A stretch of 37,701 nt of DNA, from assembly GCA_030066335.1 (NCBI GenBank), contig JASJBV010000009.1, forward strand, positions 1 through 37,701, given 5' to 3'. Under the pieces are notes generated by a model. That model was not told where the DNA came from and did no database searches. It worked only from the letters and a program-made list of their open reading frames with translations. The translations under genes and the position numbers were made by a program. How positions within the stretch are numbered: the stretch's first letter is position 1; each line of letters opens with the position of its first letter. Of this stretch, positions 17,145-26,074 are shown piece by piece. Source of the DNA: Gammaproteobacteria bacterium. Lineage in GTDB: Bacteria > Pseudomonadota > Gammaproteobacteria > GCA-001735895.

Positions 17145-17729
17145 TTACTTGGTATGTAATTGCTGCATGGCCTTGTCGAGATGGCCGTTGAGCAGGGTTG
17201 GCAAAACTTTCAGCGAACGCTTATTGCCATCCTCGATCTGGTCCAGGTCTTCCCTGGACGGGCTCTTCAACACGTAATTGACCACCATGTTGCGATCACC
17301 AGGATGACCGATGCCGATGCGCAGGCGCAGGAACTCCTTGCCGAGATGATTGATGATATCGCGCAGGCCGTTATGGCCGCCATGACCACCGGCCTTTTTC
17401 AGGCGATTGTCGCCGGGTGCCAGGTCCAGCTCGTCATGCATGACCAGGATCTGCTCGGTCTTCAGCTTGTAGTATTTACTCAGTGCCGCGACCGCCTGGC
17501 CGCTGCGATTCATGAAGGTGGTGGGCTTGAGCAGGAAGATGTCCTTGCCAGCGCTGCGGATCTTGCCTACCTCGCCATGAAACCGGGTTTCGTTGCGCAG
17601 GCCGATAGCATGCTCACGGGCGATGTCGTCAACCATCCAGAAACCGGCATTATGCCGGGTAAAATGATAATTGGCCCCGGGGTTGCCGAGGCCAACGATC
17701 AGTCGAATGTCAACAAGATGGGCTGACAT
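17145..17729 (-). CDS. pth: peptidyl-tRNA hydrolase
   Basis: A 194-aa enzyme that releases peptides from prematurely dropped peptidyl-tRNA. The family signature VGLGNPGANYHFTRHNAGFW is at residues 12-31, including the catalytic histidine in RHNAG. Also visible are the substrate-binding asparagine in TTFMNRSG and the aspartate in LVMHDELDLAPG, followed by KKAGGHGGHNGLRDI. Length is normal. It lies between rplY (20 nt upstream) and ychF, the standard gammaproteobacterial order, and is probably cotranscribed with both. Confidence 0.97.
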   Translation of the reverse strand: MSAHLVDIRLIVGLGNPGANYHFTRHNAGFWMVDDIAREHAIGLRNETRFHGEVGKIRSAGKDIFLLKPTTFMNRSGQAVAALSKYYKLKTEQILVMHDELDLAPGDNRLKKAGGHGGHNGLRDIINHLGKEFLRLRIGIGHPGDRNMVVNYVLKSPSREDLDQIEDGNKRSLKVLPTLLNGHLDKAMQQLHTK

Positions 17730-17749
17730 GACAGCGCGAAGCGCGGGGC

Positions 17750-18403
17750 TTATTCTTCAGCAGCCTCTTCGCCGCCTTCTTCAGCTGCTGCTTCACCTTC
17801 TTCAACGACTTCTTCTACCGATTCACGGGTCTTGTTCACTGCGGCCACCCCGGTGTCATGGTCTTCACCATGGGTCAGGGCGACGATTTCCACACCCTCG
17901 GGCAGGCTGATGTCAGACAGGTGCAGGCTCTCACCCAGCTTCAGCTCGGCCACGTCGAGTTCGAGGAACTCCGGCAAGTGCTTCGGCAGACAGGAGATTT
18001 CGACCTCGGACACCAGGTGGTTGAGCAGGCCGCCTTCCATCTTGACGCCGTGACAGGTCTCTTCGTTGATGAAATGCAGCGGCACGGTGACGGAGATTGC
18101 CTTGTTCTTGTCGATGCGCTGGAAGTCGGCATGCATGACCAGGTTCTTGTAAGGATGACGCTGCAGATCACGCAGGATCACGTCTTCCTTTTTCTTGCCA
18201 AGCTTGACAGACAGCACCTGTGAGTAGATGGCTTCCTTTTCTAGTTCATGGATGAACTCGTTATGCGCCAGGGTGATCGACTCAGGATCGTCGCCGCCAC
18301 CATAGATAATTGCTGGTACCATTCCGGTCTTGCGCAGGCGGCGGCTCGCACCTTTCCCCATGTCAGACCGGGGTTCAGCATTCAGTTCGATTTTATCGGA
18401 CAT
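17750..18403 (-). CDS. rplY: 50S ribosomal protein L25, long (TL5/Ctc) form
   Basis: A 217-aa 5S rRNA-binding ribosomal protein. The N-terminal L25 domain (residues 1-95) has the usual [19 protein letters not shown] pattern and the 5S-contact segment. A TL5-type C-terminal beta domain follows (about 96-190), so this is the long Ctc form rather than the 94-aa E. coli L25. The tail from about 193 is very acidic (glutamate and alanine repeats). A GGAG site lies 8 nt before the ATG. A rho-independent terminator separates it from prs, so it may also have its own promoter. Confidence 0.97.
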   Translation of the reverse strand: MSDKIELNAEPRSDMGKGASRRLRKTGMVPAIIYGGGDDPESITLAHNEFIHELEKEAIYSQVLSVKLGKKKEDVILRDLQRHPYKNLVMHADFQRIDKNKAISVTVPLHFINEETCHGVKMEGGLLNHLVSEVEISCLPKHLPEFLELDVAELKLGESLHLSDISLPEGVEIVALTHGEDHDTGVAAVNKTRESVEEVVEEGEAAAEEGGEEAAEE

Positions 18404-18423
18404 TGCTGTACTCCAATTTAAGT

Positions 18424-18454
18424 TAAAAATAAAAAATCACCCTAAAGGTGATTT
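18424..18454 (-). terminator. rho-independent terminator between prs and rplY
   Basis: On the minus strand AAATCACC-TTTAG-GGTGATTT (18434-18454) forms an 8-bp stem followed by a T-rich stretch ending near 18424. It lies 32 nt after the prs stop and before rplY, so it would end or attenuate prs transcription. Confidence 0.8.
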
Positions 18455-18486
18455 CTTTACCTACTCTTGCGACCAGAGCAGGATCG

Positions 18487-19422
18487 TCAGTCCATGTACA
18501 ATGAACTGACAGATTCTTCAAAGTGAATGCGGCGAATGGTTTCAGCCAGCATCCAGCCTATCGATACCGTGCGAATCTTGTCGCAGGTCTTGGCCTCGTC
18601 GGACAGCGGTATCGTGTCGGTGACAATTAACTTGTTAATCACCGAGTTGTTCAAATTCTCGATCGCGTTGCCTGACAGTACCGGATGGGTACAGTAGGCA
18701 AATACGCCGGCAGCATCATGATCCTTGAGCGCCTGTGCCGCCTTGCACAGGGTGCCCGCGGTATCGACCATGTCATCGACGATGATACAGGTCTTGTTAG
18801 CGACATCACCGATGATGTGCATGACCTGGGCCATATTGGCCTTCGGTCGACGCTTGTCGATGATCGCCAATTCGGCGTCACCCAGTTGCTTGGCCACCGC
18901 CCGGGCTCTGACCACGCCGCCGACATCGGGGGACACCACGATCATATCCGGGTATTTCTGTTTCCAGATATCACCCATCAGGATCGGTGACGCGTAAACA
19001 TTGTCCACCGGCCGATCGAAGAAGCCCTGGATCTGGTCGGCATGCAGATCAACCGTCAACACCCGGTCCACGCCGACGCTGGTCAGCATGTTGGCAACCA
19101 CCTTGGCGGTGATCGGTACCCGCTGCGAACGTACCCGTCGGTCCTGCCGGGCATAACCGAAGTACGGGATGACCGCGGTGATGCGATAGGCCGAGGCCCG
19201 TTTCACCGCATCGATCATGACCAACAATTCCATCAGGTTATCGTTGGTCGGCTTACAGGTCGGTTGTACGATGAAAACATCCTTACCGCGGACGTTGTCA
19301 CGTATCTCTACCGATATCTCCCCGTCGCTGAAACAGGTGACACTGGCCTGCCCCAGGGGGATATCCAGGTGGCGGGTAATTGCTTTTGCCAGCTCGGGGT
19401 TGGCATTCCCCGTAAACAGCAT
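18487..19422 (-). CDS. prs: ribose-phosphate pyrophosphokinase (PRPP synthetase)
   Basis: Makes PRPP from ribose 5-phosphate and ATP for nucleotide, histidine and tryptophan synthesis. The protein is about 311 aa from the chosen start. Visible are [10 protein letters not shown], the catalytic [13 protein letters not shown]-type loop, and the PRPP-binding segment [11 protein letters not shown] prefer the ATG at 19420-19422 ([11 protein letters not shown]) because AGGA lies about 5 nt upstream and it aligns with the family N terminus; the frame also allows an ATG nine codons earlier, at 19449, with no clear ribosome site. Its leader contains tRNA-Gln-derived repeat units, so its message probably arises from a transcript processed at the tRNA. 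Confidence 0.95.
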   Translation of the reverse strand: MLFTGNANPELAKAITRHLDIPLGQASVTCFSDGEISVEIRDNVRGKDVFIVQPTCKPTNDNLMELLVMIDAVKRASAYRITAVIPYFGYARQDRRVRSQRVPITAKVVANMLTSVGVDRVLTVDLHADQIQGFFDRPVDNVYASPILMGDIWKQKYPDMIVVSPDVGGVVRARAVAKQLGDAELAIIDKRRPKANMAQVMHIIGDVANKTCIIVDDMVDTAGTLCKAAQALKDHDAAGVFAYCTHPVLSGNAIENLNNSVINKLIVTDTIPLSDEAKTCDKIRTVSIGWMLAETIRRIHFEESVSSLYMD

Positions 19423-19480
19423 TATGTCCTGTGTAACGTTACCGACCATCTGGGTTCTACGCTAATAGTAAAAACATCGT

Positions 19481-19600
19481 TGGGCCGGCAGGATGATGTC
19501 GGGCGTCCTGCCCTCCACCCTGCGGGTTGCTCACATGCGGTCGCAATGCAAAATCGTTCCAGACGATTTTGTCGAACCTTTACGGTTCGAACCCTGCCCA
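19481..19600 (-). repeat. tRNA-Gln-derived structured repeat, unit D (prs-proximal)
   Basis: The unit begins TGGGCCGGCAGGAT, the 3' end of tRNA-Gln, and closes with a complementary CCTGCCCA end. Inside are several hairpins: GGCAGGA/TCCTGCC, CAAAATCGT (19549-19557) with ACGATTTTG (19563-19571) around TCCAG, and GAACC (19574-19578) with GGTTC (19584-19588). No D-arm or anticodon arm is present, so it is not a tRNA. It lies in the prs leader. Confidence 0.75.
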
Positions 19601-19653
19601 CTCAACTATCCTGCATAATGACATCAAGCTGGATAACGAGCTTTAAATAATGG

Positions 19654-19766
19654 CTGGGCCGGCAGGATTATGTCAGACTGCGTCCTCCACCCTTCGGGCC
19701 AGCGGAGCTGTTCAACTTTGGAAAAACACAAAGTTGTCGAACCTTTAAGGTTCAAATCCTGCCCAG
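19654..19766 (-). repeat. tRNA-Gln-derived structured repeat, unit E
   Basis: Begins with CTGGGCCGGCAGGATT and shares the flank AATAATGG with the intact tRNA-Gln, then carries the same inserted multi-hairpin design as unit D. CAACTTTG (19713-19720) pairs with CAAAGTTG (19729-19736), and GAACC (19739-19743) pairs with GGTTC (19749-19753). The ends CTGGGCC and GCCCAG close the structure with a 4-nt offset. The hairpin sequence differs from units B and D but pairing is kept. Confidence 0.75.
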
Positions 19767-19814
19767 TCGTCTGATCTTAATCAAAACCTACCGGGACAAC
19801 AGCATTCCAAATAA

Positions 19815-19889
19815 TGGCTGGGCCGGCAGGATTCGAACCTGCGCATGCCGGGATCAAAACCCGGTGCCTTACCGCTTGGCGACGGCCCA
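19815..19889 (-). tRNA. tRNA-Gln (TTG), with encoded CCA
   Basis: The minus strand gives an intact cloverleaf: acceptor TGGGCCG with CGGCCCA, discriminator G and encoded CCA (19815-19817). The D-arm contains CCAAGCGGTAAGGC, the anticodon stem-loop is CCGGG-TTTTGAT-CCCGG with anticodon TTG, and the T-arm is GCAGG-TTCGAAT-CCTGC. It lies between ispE and prs, its usual place in gammaproteobacteria. It is the only intact member of the local array. Confidence 0.96.
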
Positions 19890-19907
19890 ATTAATCTGTA
19901 CTTTCTG

Positions 19908-20064
19908 AATCCTGCCTCCATCCGGCAGGATTATCTCGGGCGTCCTGCCCTCGGCCCTTCGGGCTGCTCCCGATGGTCGCAATGCTAAGTTGTTCCATAC
20001 AACTTAGTCGAACCTGCGCATACCGGGATCAAAACCCGGTGCCTTACCGCTTGGCGACGGCCCA
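19908..20064 (-). pseudogene. tRNA-Gln copy (unit B) split by a 76-bp insertion in the T-loop
   Basis: From the 5' end at 20064 the copy matches the intact tRNA-Gln through acceptor, D-arm, anticodon (TTG) arm and the first half of the T-arm (GCAGGTTCG). Then 76 bp (19933-20008) interrupt the T-loop before AATCCTGCC. The insert contains CTAAGTTGT (19985-19993) paired with ACAACTTAG (19999-20007). The 3' acceptor strand is lost and replaced by a perfect hairpin, AATCCTGCC (19908-19916) and GGCAGGATT (19924-19932). It cannot form a normal acceptor stem. Confidence 0.8.
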
Positions 20065-20083
20065 ATAAATCAGTTCTTTTTGC

Positions 20084-20183
20084 ATCCTGCCACTTTCCGC
20101 AGGATCATCTCGTCGAACCTGCGCATGCCGGGATCGAAACCCGGTGTCTTACCCCCTGGGAGTAAGAGAGGCGCGACGGCCCA
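20084..20183 (-). pseudogene. degenerate tRNA-Gln copy (unit C) with anticodon TCG
   Basis: The 5' TGGGCCGTCGC and the anticodon arm match tRNA-Gln, but the loop is TTTCGAT, changing the anticodon from TTG to TCG (an Arg anticodon). The D-arm is expanded by about 14 nt, and the T-loop holds a short remnant of the unit B insert (GTTCG-ACGAGATG-ATCC). ATCCTGC (20084-20090) and GCAGGAT (20099-20105) form the same type of 3' hairpin as in unit B. It is the first unit after ispE in the direction of transcription. Confidence 0.75.
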
Positions 20184-20202
20184 ATAAATCTTGGCTTGTA
20201 GT

Positions 20203-21045
20203 TTAGTCTATACAAGCGTCTGTGACAGGATTGGTGTTCAGCCCCTGGACAACATACCCAGACCACTTTTCGGGTAGCCGAGATTTTACGCTATATGCCT
20301 TTTCTGCACTATCGAAAGCGGCAAATATACAGGCACCGGTTCCTGTCATTCTGGCCTGGCCGAATTGGTCCAACCAGTCGATCGCTTGCTGTATCTCCGG
20401 ATACAGTTTAGCGGCCACCGGCTGGCAGACATTACTGCCCGCACCTTCCAGAAAGGCGCGTATTGTGATGGGATGGCAATCCCGTGTCAAATCCTGCGCG
20501 GAAAAAACCTGTGCCGTCGAGACAAATATATTCGGATGCACAATCAGATACCAGGAATCGGGCAGATCCAGGGCGGTCAGATGTTCACCAATCCCTTCAC
20601 CCCAGGCATTGCGGCCGAAGATAAATACCGGCACATCGGCCCCCAATTGGAGACCGATCTGCTGTAATTTTTCGGTCGATAAATCAAGTTGCCAGAGTTG
20701 GTTCAGCGCCATCAGCGTGGTGGCTGCGTCCGAGCTACCACCACCGAGACCGCCACCCATCGGTATCTGTTTATCGATCTGGATATCAACTCCTTGCGCA
20801 ACCTCGTATTGCCGTTGCAACAGCTTTGCCGCCTTCACCGTCAGGTCGTCTGCTTCCGCCACTGCGGAATTGGCACTATTGCGGGTGATTTCGCTGTCTT
20901 CGCGGATAGTAAATGTCAGTTGATCATACAGGCCGATTAAGCGGAACACCGTCTGCAGTTCATGGTAACCGTCGTCACGGCGTCCGGTGATATGCAGCAT
21001 CAGGTTGACCTTGGCCGGTGACAACAAACGCAGCGAGTTTGTCAT
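20203..21045 (-). CDS. ispE: 4-diphosphocytidyl-2-C-methyl-D-erythritol kinase
   Basis: A 280-aa GHMP kinase that phosphorylates CDP-methylerythritol in the non-mevalonate isoprenoid pathway. The N-terminal SPAKVNLMLHITGRRDDGYH is the substrate/ATP region, and the GHMP glycine-rich motif PMGGGLGGGSSDAA is at about residues 91-104. Length is normal. It starts one nucleotide after the lolB stop, so translation is coupled, and it is followed by the tRNA-Gln array and prs. Confidence 0.97.
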   Translation of the reverse strand: MTNSLRLLSPAKVNLMLHITGRRDDGYHELQTVFRLIGLYDQLTFTIREDSEITRNSANSAVAEADDLTVKAAKLLQRQYEVAQGVDIQIDKQIPMGGGLGGGSSDAATTLMALNQLWQLDLSTEKLQQIGLQLGADVPVFIFGRNAWGEGIGEHLTALDLPDSWYLIVHPNIFVSTAQVFSAQDLTRDCHPITIRAFLEGAGSNVCQPVAAKLYPEIQQAIDWLDQFGQARMTGTGACIFAAFDSAEKAYSVKSRLPEKWSGYVVQGLNTNPVTDACID

Positions 21046-21046
21046 G

Positions 21047-21700
21047 TTAATTGGTGAAATCTGGGAATAACCGGGAAGGGTTCAGGTTTTGCTCAGCCTG
21101 CCATTGATCGATCAGGATCTTCAGTGCGACTTTTTCCCGTTTCATGTACATCTTGCGCGGTAATGCCGGGTTGTTGAATTGTTCCAGCCGGGCATCCCGA
21201 TACTCAAGAAAGTTGATCTGCCAGTCATCCTGTTGCAAGGAGGTTGCGCGCCCCTGGTGATCGATCAGTGGCAGGTAGGCGGAGTCAGGATGGTTGATAC
21301 CTTTGATCCAGTACACCAGCCCCTCGATCGGGATCGACCAGCCGGTGGATTGCCATAATACCTGTTGAGCATTGCTGCCGTAAAAGGTCTCGCCCTCGGA
21401 AGTGGTCAGTTTGACCTCATGGCCATTCTTTTCCAGCAACACCAGGCCCTGGCCCAGCGAGGCCTCGAGCTTGATTCGGTTATCCTGTTGCTGCCGGGTC
21501 CAGCCCAGGCCCAGGTTGTAAACATCGTCATCGAGGTACAGGGCGACCCTTCCACGAATCGACCAGGCATCCAGCCCTGCCAGTTGCTGTTGTCGTTGCG
21601 ACCACTGCTCGTGGCTTTCGTCGGTGACCAGGGGTGGTGGCTGTGGGGTGGCGCAGCCGCCAAGCAGGGCGACCAGCAGACTCAGTACTATCAGGCGCAT
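21047..21700 (-). CDS. lolB: outer-membrane lipoprotein insertion protein LolB
   Basis: A 217-aa lipoprotein of the LolB family, which receives lipoproteins from LolA and inserts them in the outer membrane. The signal MRLIVLSLLVALLGGC ends in a lipobox with the lipidated cysteine at residue 16. The mature protein has W.I.GR.AL (DAWSIRGRVALY) and the later INHPDSAYLPL region typical of the family. It lies in the conserved order lolB-ispE-prs, 15 nt after the TPR gene and 1 nt before ispE. Confidence 0.93.
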   Translation of the reverse strand: MRLIVLSLLVALLGGCATPQPPPLVTDESHEQWSQRQQQLAGLDAWSIRGRVALYLDDDVYNLGLGWTRQQQDNRIKLEASLGQGLVLLEKNGHEVKLTTSEGETFYGSNAQQVLWQSTGWSIPIEGLVYWIKGINHPDSAYLPLIDHQGRATSLQQDDWQINFLEYRDARLEQFNNPALPRKMYMKREKVALKILIDQWQAEQNLNPSRLFPDFTN

Positions 21701-21715
21701 ACAGGGGGCGGGTGA

Positions 21716-23446
21716 TTAACGCAGGTTGAACCTTTGCATGGTTTCCAGGACGAAGGGATCTTCCGGTGATTTTTCCAGCGCCTTGTTCCAGACGTTGATC
21801 GCTTCCTGTTGCTGTCCGGTGACCCACAGCACCTCACCGAGGTGGGCGGCAATCTCGCCGTCTTCCATCTGCGACAGCGCTTTCCGCAACAGGCGGATCG
21901 CTTCCTTGTAATTGCCCAACCGGTAATTGACCCAGCCATAGCTGTCGATGATCGCCGGATCATCAGGCATGATCTCGATGGCTTTCTTCAGGTACTGATA
22001 GGCTTCTTCGATGCGATTGGTCTGGTCGGCCAGGGTGAAACCGAGGGCGTTGAGCGCATGTGCATTATCCGGTTCGGTCTCGAGAATGGTCAGCATATCG
22101 TCTTCCAGCATCTGCAGGTTACCGACCTTCTCCCCGGTCAGACCGCGTGCATATAGCAGGTCGGTATTGCCAGGAATCACCAGCAATGCCTGGTTGTAGA
22201 CGTCGATCGCCTCGTGATGACGTTTGGCCTGATTGAGTACTTCACCCTTGGCCAGATAGATGCGGACCAGGGAGGCCTTGGACTGACTGTTGTCTGCCAT
22301 TTTTTTCAGCTGGGCGATCGCTCCATCGGTATTGCCCTGGGTGGCCAACAGGTTGGCGCTGCGGATCTGGGCATCGAACCTGTATTCACCGCTTTGCACC
22401 CTGCTGTACCATTCAACTGCCTGTTCATACTGGTTGCGGCTTTCATGAATCCGTCCCAGGTAATATTGTGCTTCACCCCGGCGCTTGCCGGTGGCCAGCA
22501 GGCTGGTCAGGTATTTCTCCGCATCATCGAAACGTTGCGCTTCCAGCGATAACAATCCCAGGGTGTAAAGCAGGTCGGCATCATTGGGCGCCAGCAGGTG
22601 AAGTTTTTCGAACTCGACCCGGGCTCTCTCGTATTCCTTGACATCGACCAGCAACCGGGCATAGGCAAGCCTCAGTTGCTTGTTGTTGGGCTGCACCGAA
22701 ACCGCACGTCTGAGGCTGACCACTGCTTCTTCACGCTTGCCCAGCTTGATCAGCATCTTGGCACGGATTGCATGAGCATCGGGGATATCCTTTATTTCCA
22801 GCGCATTGTCCAGGTAATCCAGAGACTCCTCTGCCAGTTCGGAGCGGGATGCCAGCGAGCCATGCAGGTAATAGGCGTAGGCATAACCGCAATATTCGTC
22901 AGCGATACGCTTGGATACCTTCAACACCGTTTCGGTATTCTTTTCCCTGGCCAGCACCGCCAGCAGGGAGACAAAGATCTGGTCATTGATCTCGCTATGC
23001 GAATCTATGACCTGCTTGAGATAGGTAAAGGCCTGCTCATCATCGCCCAGGCGAATGAAAATAGCCGCGATAATCTGGCGCGACTCGAGGCGTTCGGGGT
23101 CCAGTTCTATCCAACGCTCAGCGGCCATCAATGCGGCATTCATATCATTGCCGTAAACTGCCACTCTGACCGCACGTTCAGCGATCTTGGGGTCTTCCAG
23201 GTTCAGGGCCAGGGACAGGTAATTGGACACAGCCAGCTCGGTTTGCCCGGTATTCACCGCCATTTCCGCCACCATCAACTGGTAGGCCGGGTCCTCCTGC
23301 TCGGCATCCGCGGCATCCAGCGGATTGATTGTTACATCCTGGCGTCCCAACAGGTAGTCATTCGAGCGCGGGCCGAGCGTGCTACAGCCAGCCATCAGGC
23401 TGCTGAACAAAATGACGAGAAGGGTTTTTGTCAGGTTGAAAGACAT
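21716..23446 (-). CDS. TPR-repeat lipoprotein
   Basis: A 576-aa protein with a lipoprotein signal (SSLMAGC, lipidated cysteine near residue 21) and a mature part made almost wholly of tetratricopeptide repeats, for example NADLLYTLGLLSLEAQRFDDAEKY-type units and a final set ending near residue 560. TPR proteins at this position before lolB are common in gammaproteobacteria. The role is probably as an envelope scaffold, but no specific partner can be named. It heads the minus-strand run and is divergent from hemA across 263 bp, which must hold promoters for both. No catalytic domain is visible. Confidence 0.88.
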   Translation of the reverse strand: MSFNLTKTLLVILFSSLMAGCSTLGPRSNDYLLGRQDVTINPLDAADAEQEDPAYQLMVAEMAVNTGQTELAVSNYLSLALNLEDPKIAERAVRVAVYGNDMNAALMAAERWIELDPERLESRQIIAAIFIRLGDDEQAFTYLKQVIDSHSEINDQIFVSLLAVLAREKNTETVLKVSKRIADEYCGYAYAYYLHGSLASRSELAEESLDYLDNALEIKDIPDAHAIRAKMLIKLGKREEAVVSLRRAVSVQPNNKQLRLAYARLLVDVKEYERARVEFEKLHLLAPNDADLLYTLGLLSLEAQRFDDAEKYLTSLLATGKRRGEAQYYLGRIHESRNQYEQAVEWYSRVQSGEYRFDAQIRSANLLATQGNTDGAIAQLKKMADNSQSKASLVRIYLAKGEVLNQAKRHHEAIDVYNQALLVIPGNTDLLYARGLTGEKVGNLQMLEDDMLTILETEPDNAHALNALGFTLADQTNRIEEAYQYLKKAIEIMPDDPAIIDSYGWVNYRLGNYKEAIRLLRKALSQMEDGEIAAHLGEVLWVTGQQQEAINVWNKALEKSPEDPFVLETMQRFNLR

Positions 23447-23709
23447 ATTTAGCTGGACGTTAAGCGATGCTTGGGTTTCCGGACATGATAGGAGTGTAGC
23501 ATTCAGGCATAATCGCGAGAAGTTTATTATTTCTAGGTTATTGGTCTGATCGACAAATAACCGCTTGGTTCCATTCCCTGCGCATCTGGCTGGAAATTAT
23601 GCCTAAGCTGGCATGTATTATCATTATTCGGGCCTGACAGGCCTAATTCTTGCTATTCACCAGGCAATCGCTGAAAATTGCGCGTTGATATTTTGAAGTT
23701 GTCACTGGC

Positions 23710-24960
23710 ATGTCCTTATTAACACTGGGAATTAATCATCAGACCGCTCCGGTTGAGATCCGCGAAAAGGTAACCTTTGCGCCGGATCAGATGGTTGATG
23801 CTTTGCATCAGGCGGTTGCCCTGAACGCGGTGAACGAGGCGATTATCGTTTCCACCTGCAACCGTACTGAGCTGTATTGCGAGGTCAATGAACAGCATGA
23901 CAGTGCCGTGTCCCAGTGGTTATCCGACTTCCATCATCTGCAGCATGATGAACTCGTACCCTACCTTTACCAGTACAAAGACCAGGAGGCCACCCGCCAT
24001 CTGTTTCGCGTCGCCAGTGGTCTGGATTCGCTGGTCCTCGGCGAACCCCAGATCCTGGGCCAGTTGAAAACCGCGTTTGAAACCGCCTGTGCCAGCAACA
24101 CGGTCAAGACCGTGTTGGGTCGTTTGTTCCAACATGGTTTTACCGTGGCCAAGAAGGTCCGTACCGATACCGCGATCGGATCCAACCCGGTGTCGGTGGC
24201 GTTTGCCGCGGTATCATTGTCCAAGCAGATTTTCGGTGACCTGTCTCCATTGCAGGCCTTGATGATTGGTGCCGGTGAGACGATTGAATTGGCCGCACGC
24301 CACCTGCATGGCCAGCAAATCGGTCACATCACGATTGCCAATCGGACCCTGGAGCGAGCCCAGGATCTCGCTGTCGAACTAGGCGGAGATGCTATTACCA
24401 TCGGTGAGATACCGGAGCAGCTCGCGCAAGCGGATATCGTCATCTCCTCCACCGCCAGTCCATTACCGATTCTCGGCAAGGGTGCCACCGAGGCGGCACT
24501 GAAAAAGCGTCGGCACCGCCCGATCTTCATGGTCGACCTCGCTGTGCCACGCGATATCGAGCCCCAGGTCGGCGATCTCAACGATGTTTACCTGTACACG
24601 GTGGATGATCTGAAGGAGGTCATCGACGAGAATCGTCGTTCCCGCGAGGAAGCCGCCAACGAGGCGCTGGATATTATCCAAACCGAGGTCCAGCACTTTG
24701 ATCACTGGATCAAAACCCATCAGTCTGCCGATGAAATCCGCCTGTTGCGGAGCAATGCTGACAACGTCAAGCGGGAGTGCCTGAAGAAAGCCCAGGCCAT
24801 GCTGGAGAATAACGAGGACCCGGGCAAGGTACTCGAATCGCTGGCCGCCAACCTGACCAACAAGTTGATGCATGGTCCGACCATCGAGATGCGCAAGGCG
24901 TTGAAGGAAGAGGATCAGGAACTGATCCAGCTGTTGCATGACCTGATCAATCACAATTGA
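23710..24960 (+). CDS. hemA: glutamyl-tRNA reductase
   Basis: A 416-aa NADPH-dependent enzyme that converts glutamyl-tRNA to glutamate-1-semialdehyde, the first step of C5 heme synthesis. The catalytic cysteine is C50 in [20 protein letters not shown] is the GluTR signature, and the NADPH-binding region contains [17 protein letters not shown]-terminal dimerisation helix ends the protein. The upstream 263-bp spacer holds a GGCCT-GAC-AGGCC dyad (near 23630-23645) but no promoter pair I would defend. prfA follows 13 nt later, the standard gammaproteobacterial order. Confidence 0.97.
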   Translation: MSLLTLGINHQTAPVEIREKVTFAPDQMVDALHQAVALNAVNEAIIVSTCNRTELYCEVNEQHDSAVSQWLSDFHHLQHDELVPYLYQYKDQEATRHLFRVASGLDSLVLGEPQILGQLKTAFETACASNTVKTVLGRLFQHGFTVAKKVRTDTAIGSNPVSVAFAAVSLSKQIFGDLSPLQALMIGAGETIELAARHLHGQQIGHITIANRTLERAQDLAVELGGDAITIGEIPEQLAQADIVISSTASPLPILGKGATEAALKKRRHRPIFMVDLAVPRDIEPQVGDLNDVYLYTVDDLKEVIDENRRSREEAANEALDIIQTEVQHFDHWIKTHQSADEIRLLRSNADNVKRECLKKAQAMLENNEDPGKVLESLAANLTNKLMHGPTIEMRKALKEEDQELIQLLHDLINHN

Positions 24961-24973
24961 TCGGGAGCCATTG

Positions 24974-26062
24974 ATGAAACCTTCCATTCTGACCAAACTG
25001 GAACTGCTGAGTGCGCGCCACGAGGAGATCGCGGGGCTGATGTCAGAGCCGGAAGTGATCAACGATCAAAACCGTTTCCGCAGCCTGTCGATGGAATATG
25101 CGCAACTGGAAGACGTGGTCAAGACCTTTGCCGATTACCAGTCGACCGAACAGGATATGCAGGCTGCCGAGGAGATGCTGCAGGAAGACGATGCCGAGAT
25201 GCAGGCACTGGCGCAGGAAGAGATCGATCAGGCTAAACAGCATCTGGAGCAACTGGAGCAGGCACTGCAGAAACTGCTGTTGCCGAAAGATCCCAATGAT
25301 AACAGTAATGTTTTCCTCGAGATTCGCGCCGGTACCGGCGGTGATGAGGCCGCGATCTTTGCCGGTGACCTGTTCCGCATGTACAGCCGCTATGCGGAAG
25401 CAAAAAGATGGCAGATCGAGGTGCTCAGCAGCAGCGAGGGTGAACATGGCGGCTACAAGGAAATCGTCGCCCGCATCATCGGTGCCGGGGCCTATTCCAA
25501 CCTCAAGTTTGAATCCGGTGCGCACCGGGTGCAGCGGGTGCCGGAGACCGAGTCACAGGGACGGGTGCATACTTCCGCCGCTACCGTGGCGATCATCCCC
25601 GAAGCCGATGATATCGAGCTGATAGAGGTCAATCCCGCCGACCTACGCATCGATACCTTCCGCGCTTCCGGTGCCGGAGGCCAGCATGTCAACAAGACCG
25701 ACTCGGCAATTCGCATCACCCATCTGCCGACCGGCACCGTGGTCGAATGTCAGGATGAACGTTCCCAGCATAAGAACAAGGCCCGCGCGATGTCGTTGCT
25801 GCAGGCCCGTCTGTACGATGCGGAAAAACAAAAACAACAACAGGAACAGGCAGCAGAACGTAAGTCCCTGGTCGGTAGTGGCGATCGCTCGGAACGTATC
25901 CGTACCTATAACTTTCCGCAGGGCCGGATGACCGATCATCGGATCAACCTGACCTTGTATAAACTGGATGAAATCATGCAGGGCAATATCAACCAGGTAC
26001 TGGAACCGCTGATGAATGAATACCAGGCCGAGCAACTGGCGAGCCTGGCGGAAGAGCTTTAA
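24974..26062 (+). CDS. prfA: peptide chain release factor 1
   Basis: A 362-aa class I release factor that reads UAA and UAG. The catalytic GGQ is at 235-237 ([15 protein letters not shown]), and the codon-recognition tripeptide is P190-E191-T192 ([14 protein letters not shown]), the RF1-type PxT. The start ATG at 24974 has CGGGAG about 6 nt upstream; an in-frame TTG at 24971 is not needed. It follows hemA and is followed by prmC, which methylates its GGQ glutamine. Confidence 0.97.
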   Translation: MKPSILTKLELLSARHEEIAGLMSEPEVINDQNRFRSLSMEYAQLEDVVKTFADYQSTEQDMQAAEEMLQEDDAEMQALAQEEIDQAKQHLEQLEQALQKLLLPKDPNDNSNVFLEIRAGTGGDEAAIFAGDLFRMYSRYAEAKRWQIEVLSSSEGEHGGYKEIVARIIGAGAYSNLKFESGAHRVQRVPETESQGRVHTSAATVAIIPEADDIELIEVNPADLRIDTFRASGAGGQHVNKTDSAIRITHLPTGTVVECQDERSQHKNKARAMSLLQARLYDAEKQKQQQEQAAERKSLVGSGDRSERIRTYNFPQGRMTDHRINLTLYKLDEIMQGNINQVLEPLMNEYQAEQLASLAEEL

Positions 26063-26074
26063 CCAGCTGCAACC

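Noticed and set aside
19481-20183. CRISPR array or integron attC array
   Set aside because: The units are unequal, tRNA-derived and without regular spacers, integrase or gene cassettes. No CRISPR is visible anywhere in the window.
22598-23452. 284-codon ORF antisense to the TPR lipoprotein gene
   Set aside because: It has no recognisable motif and opposes a gene with a lipobox and clear TPR repeats.
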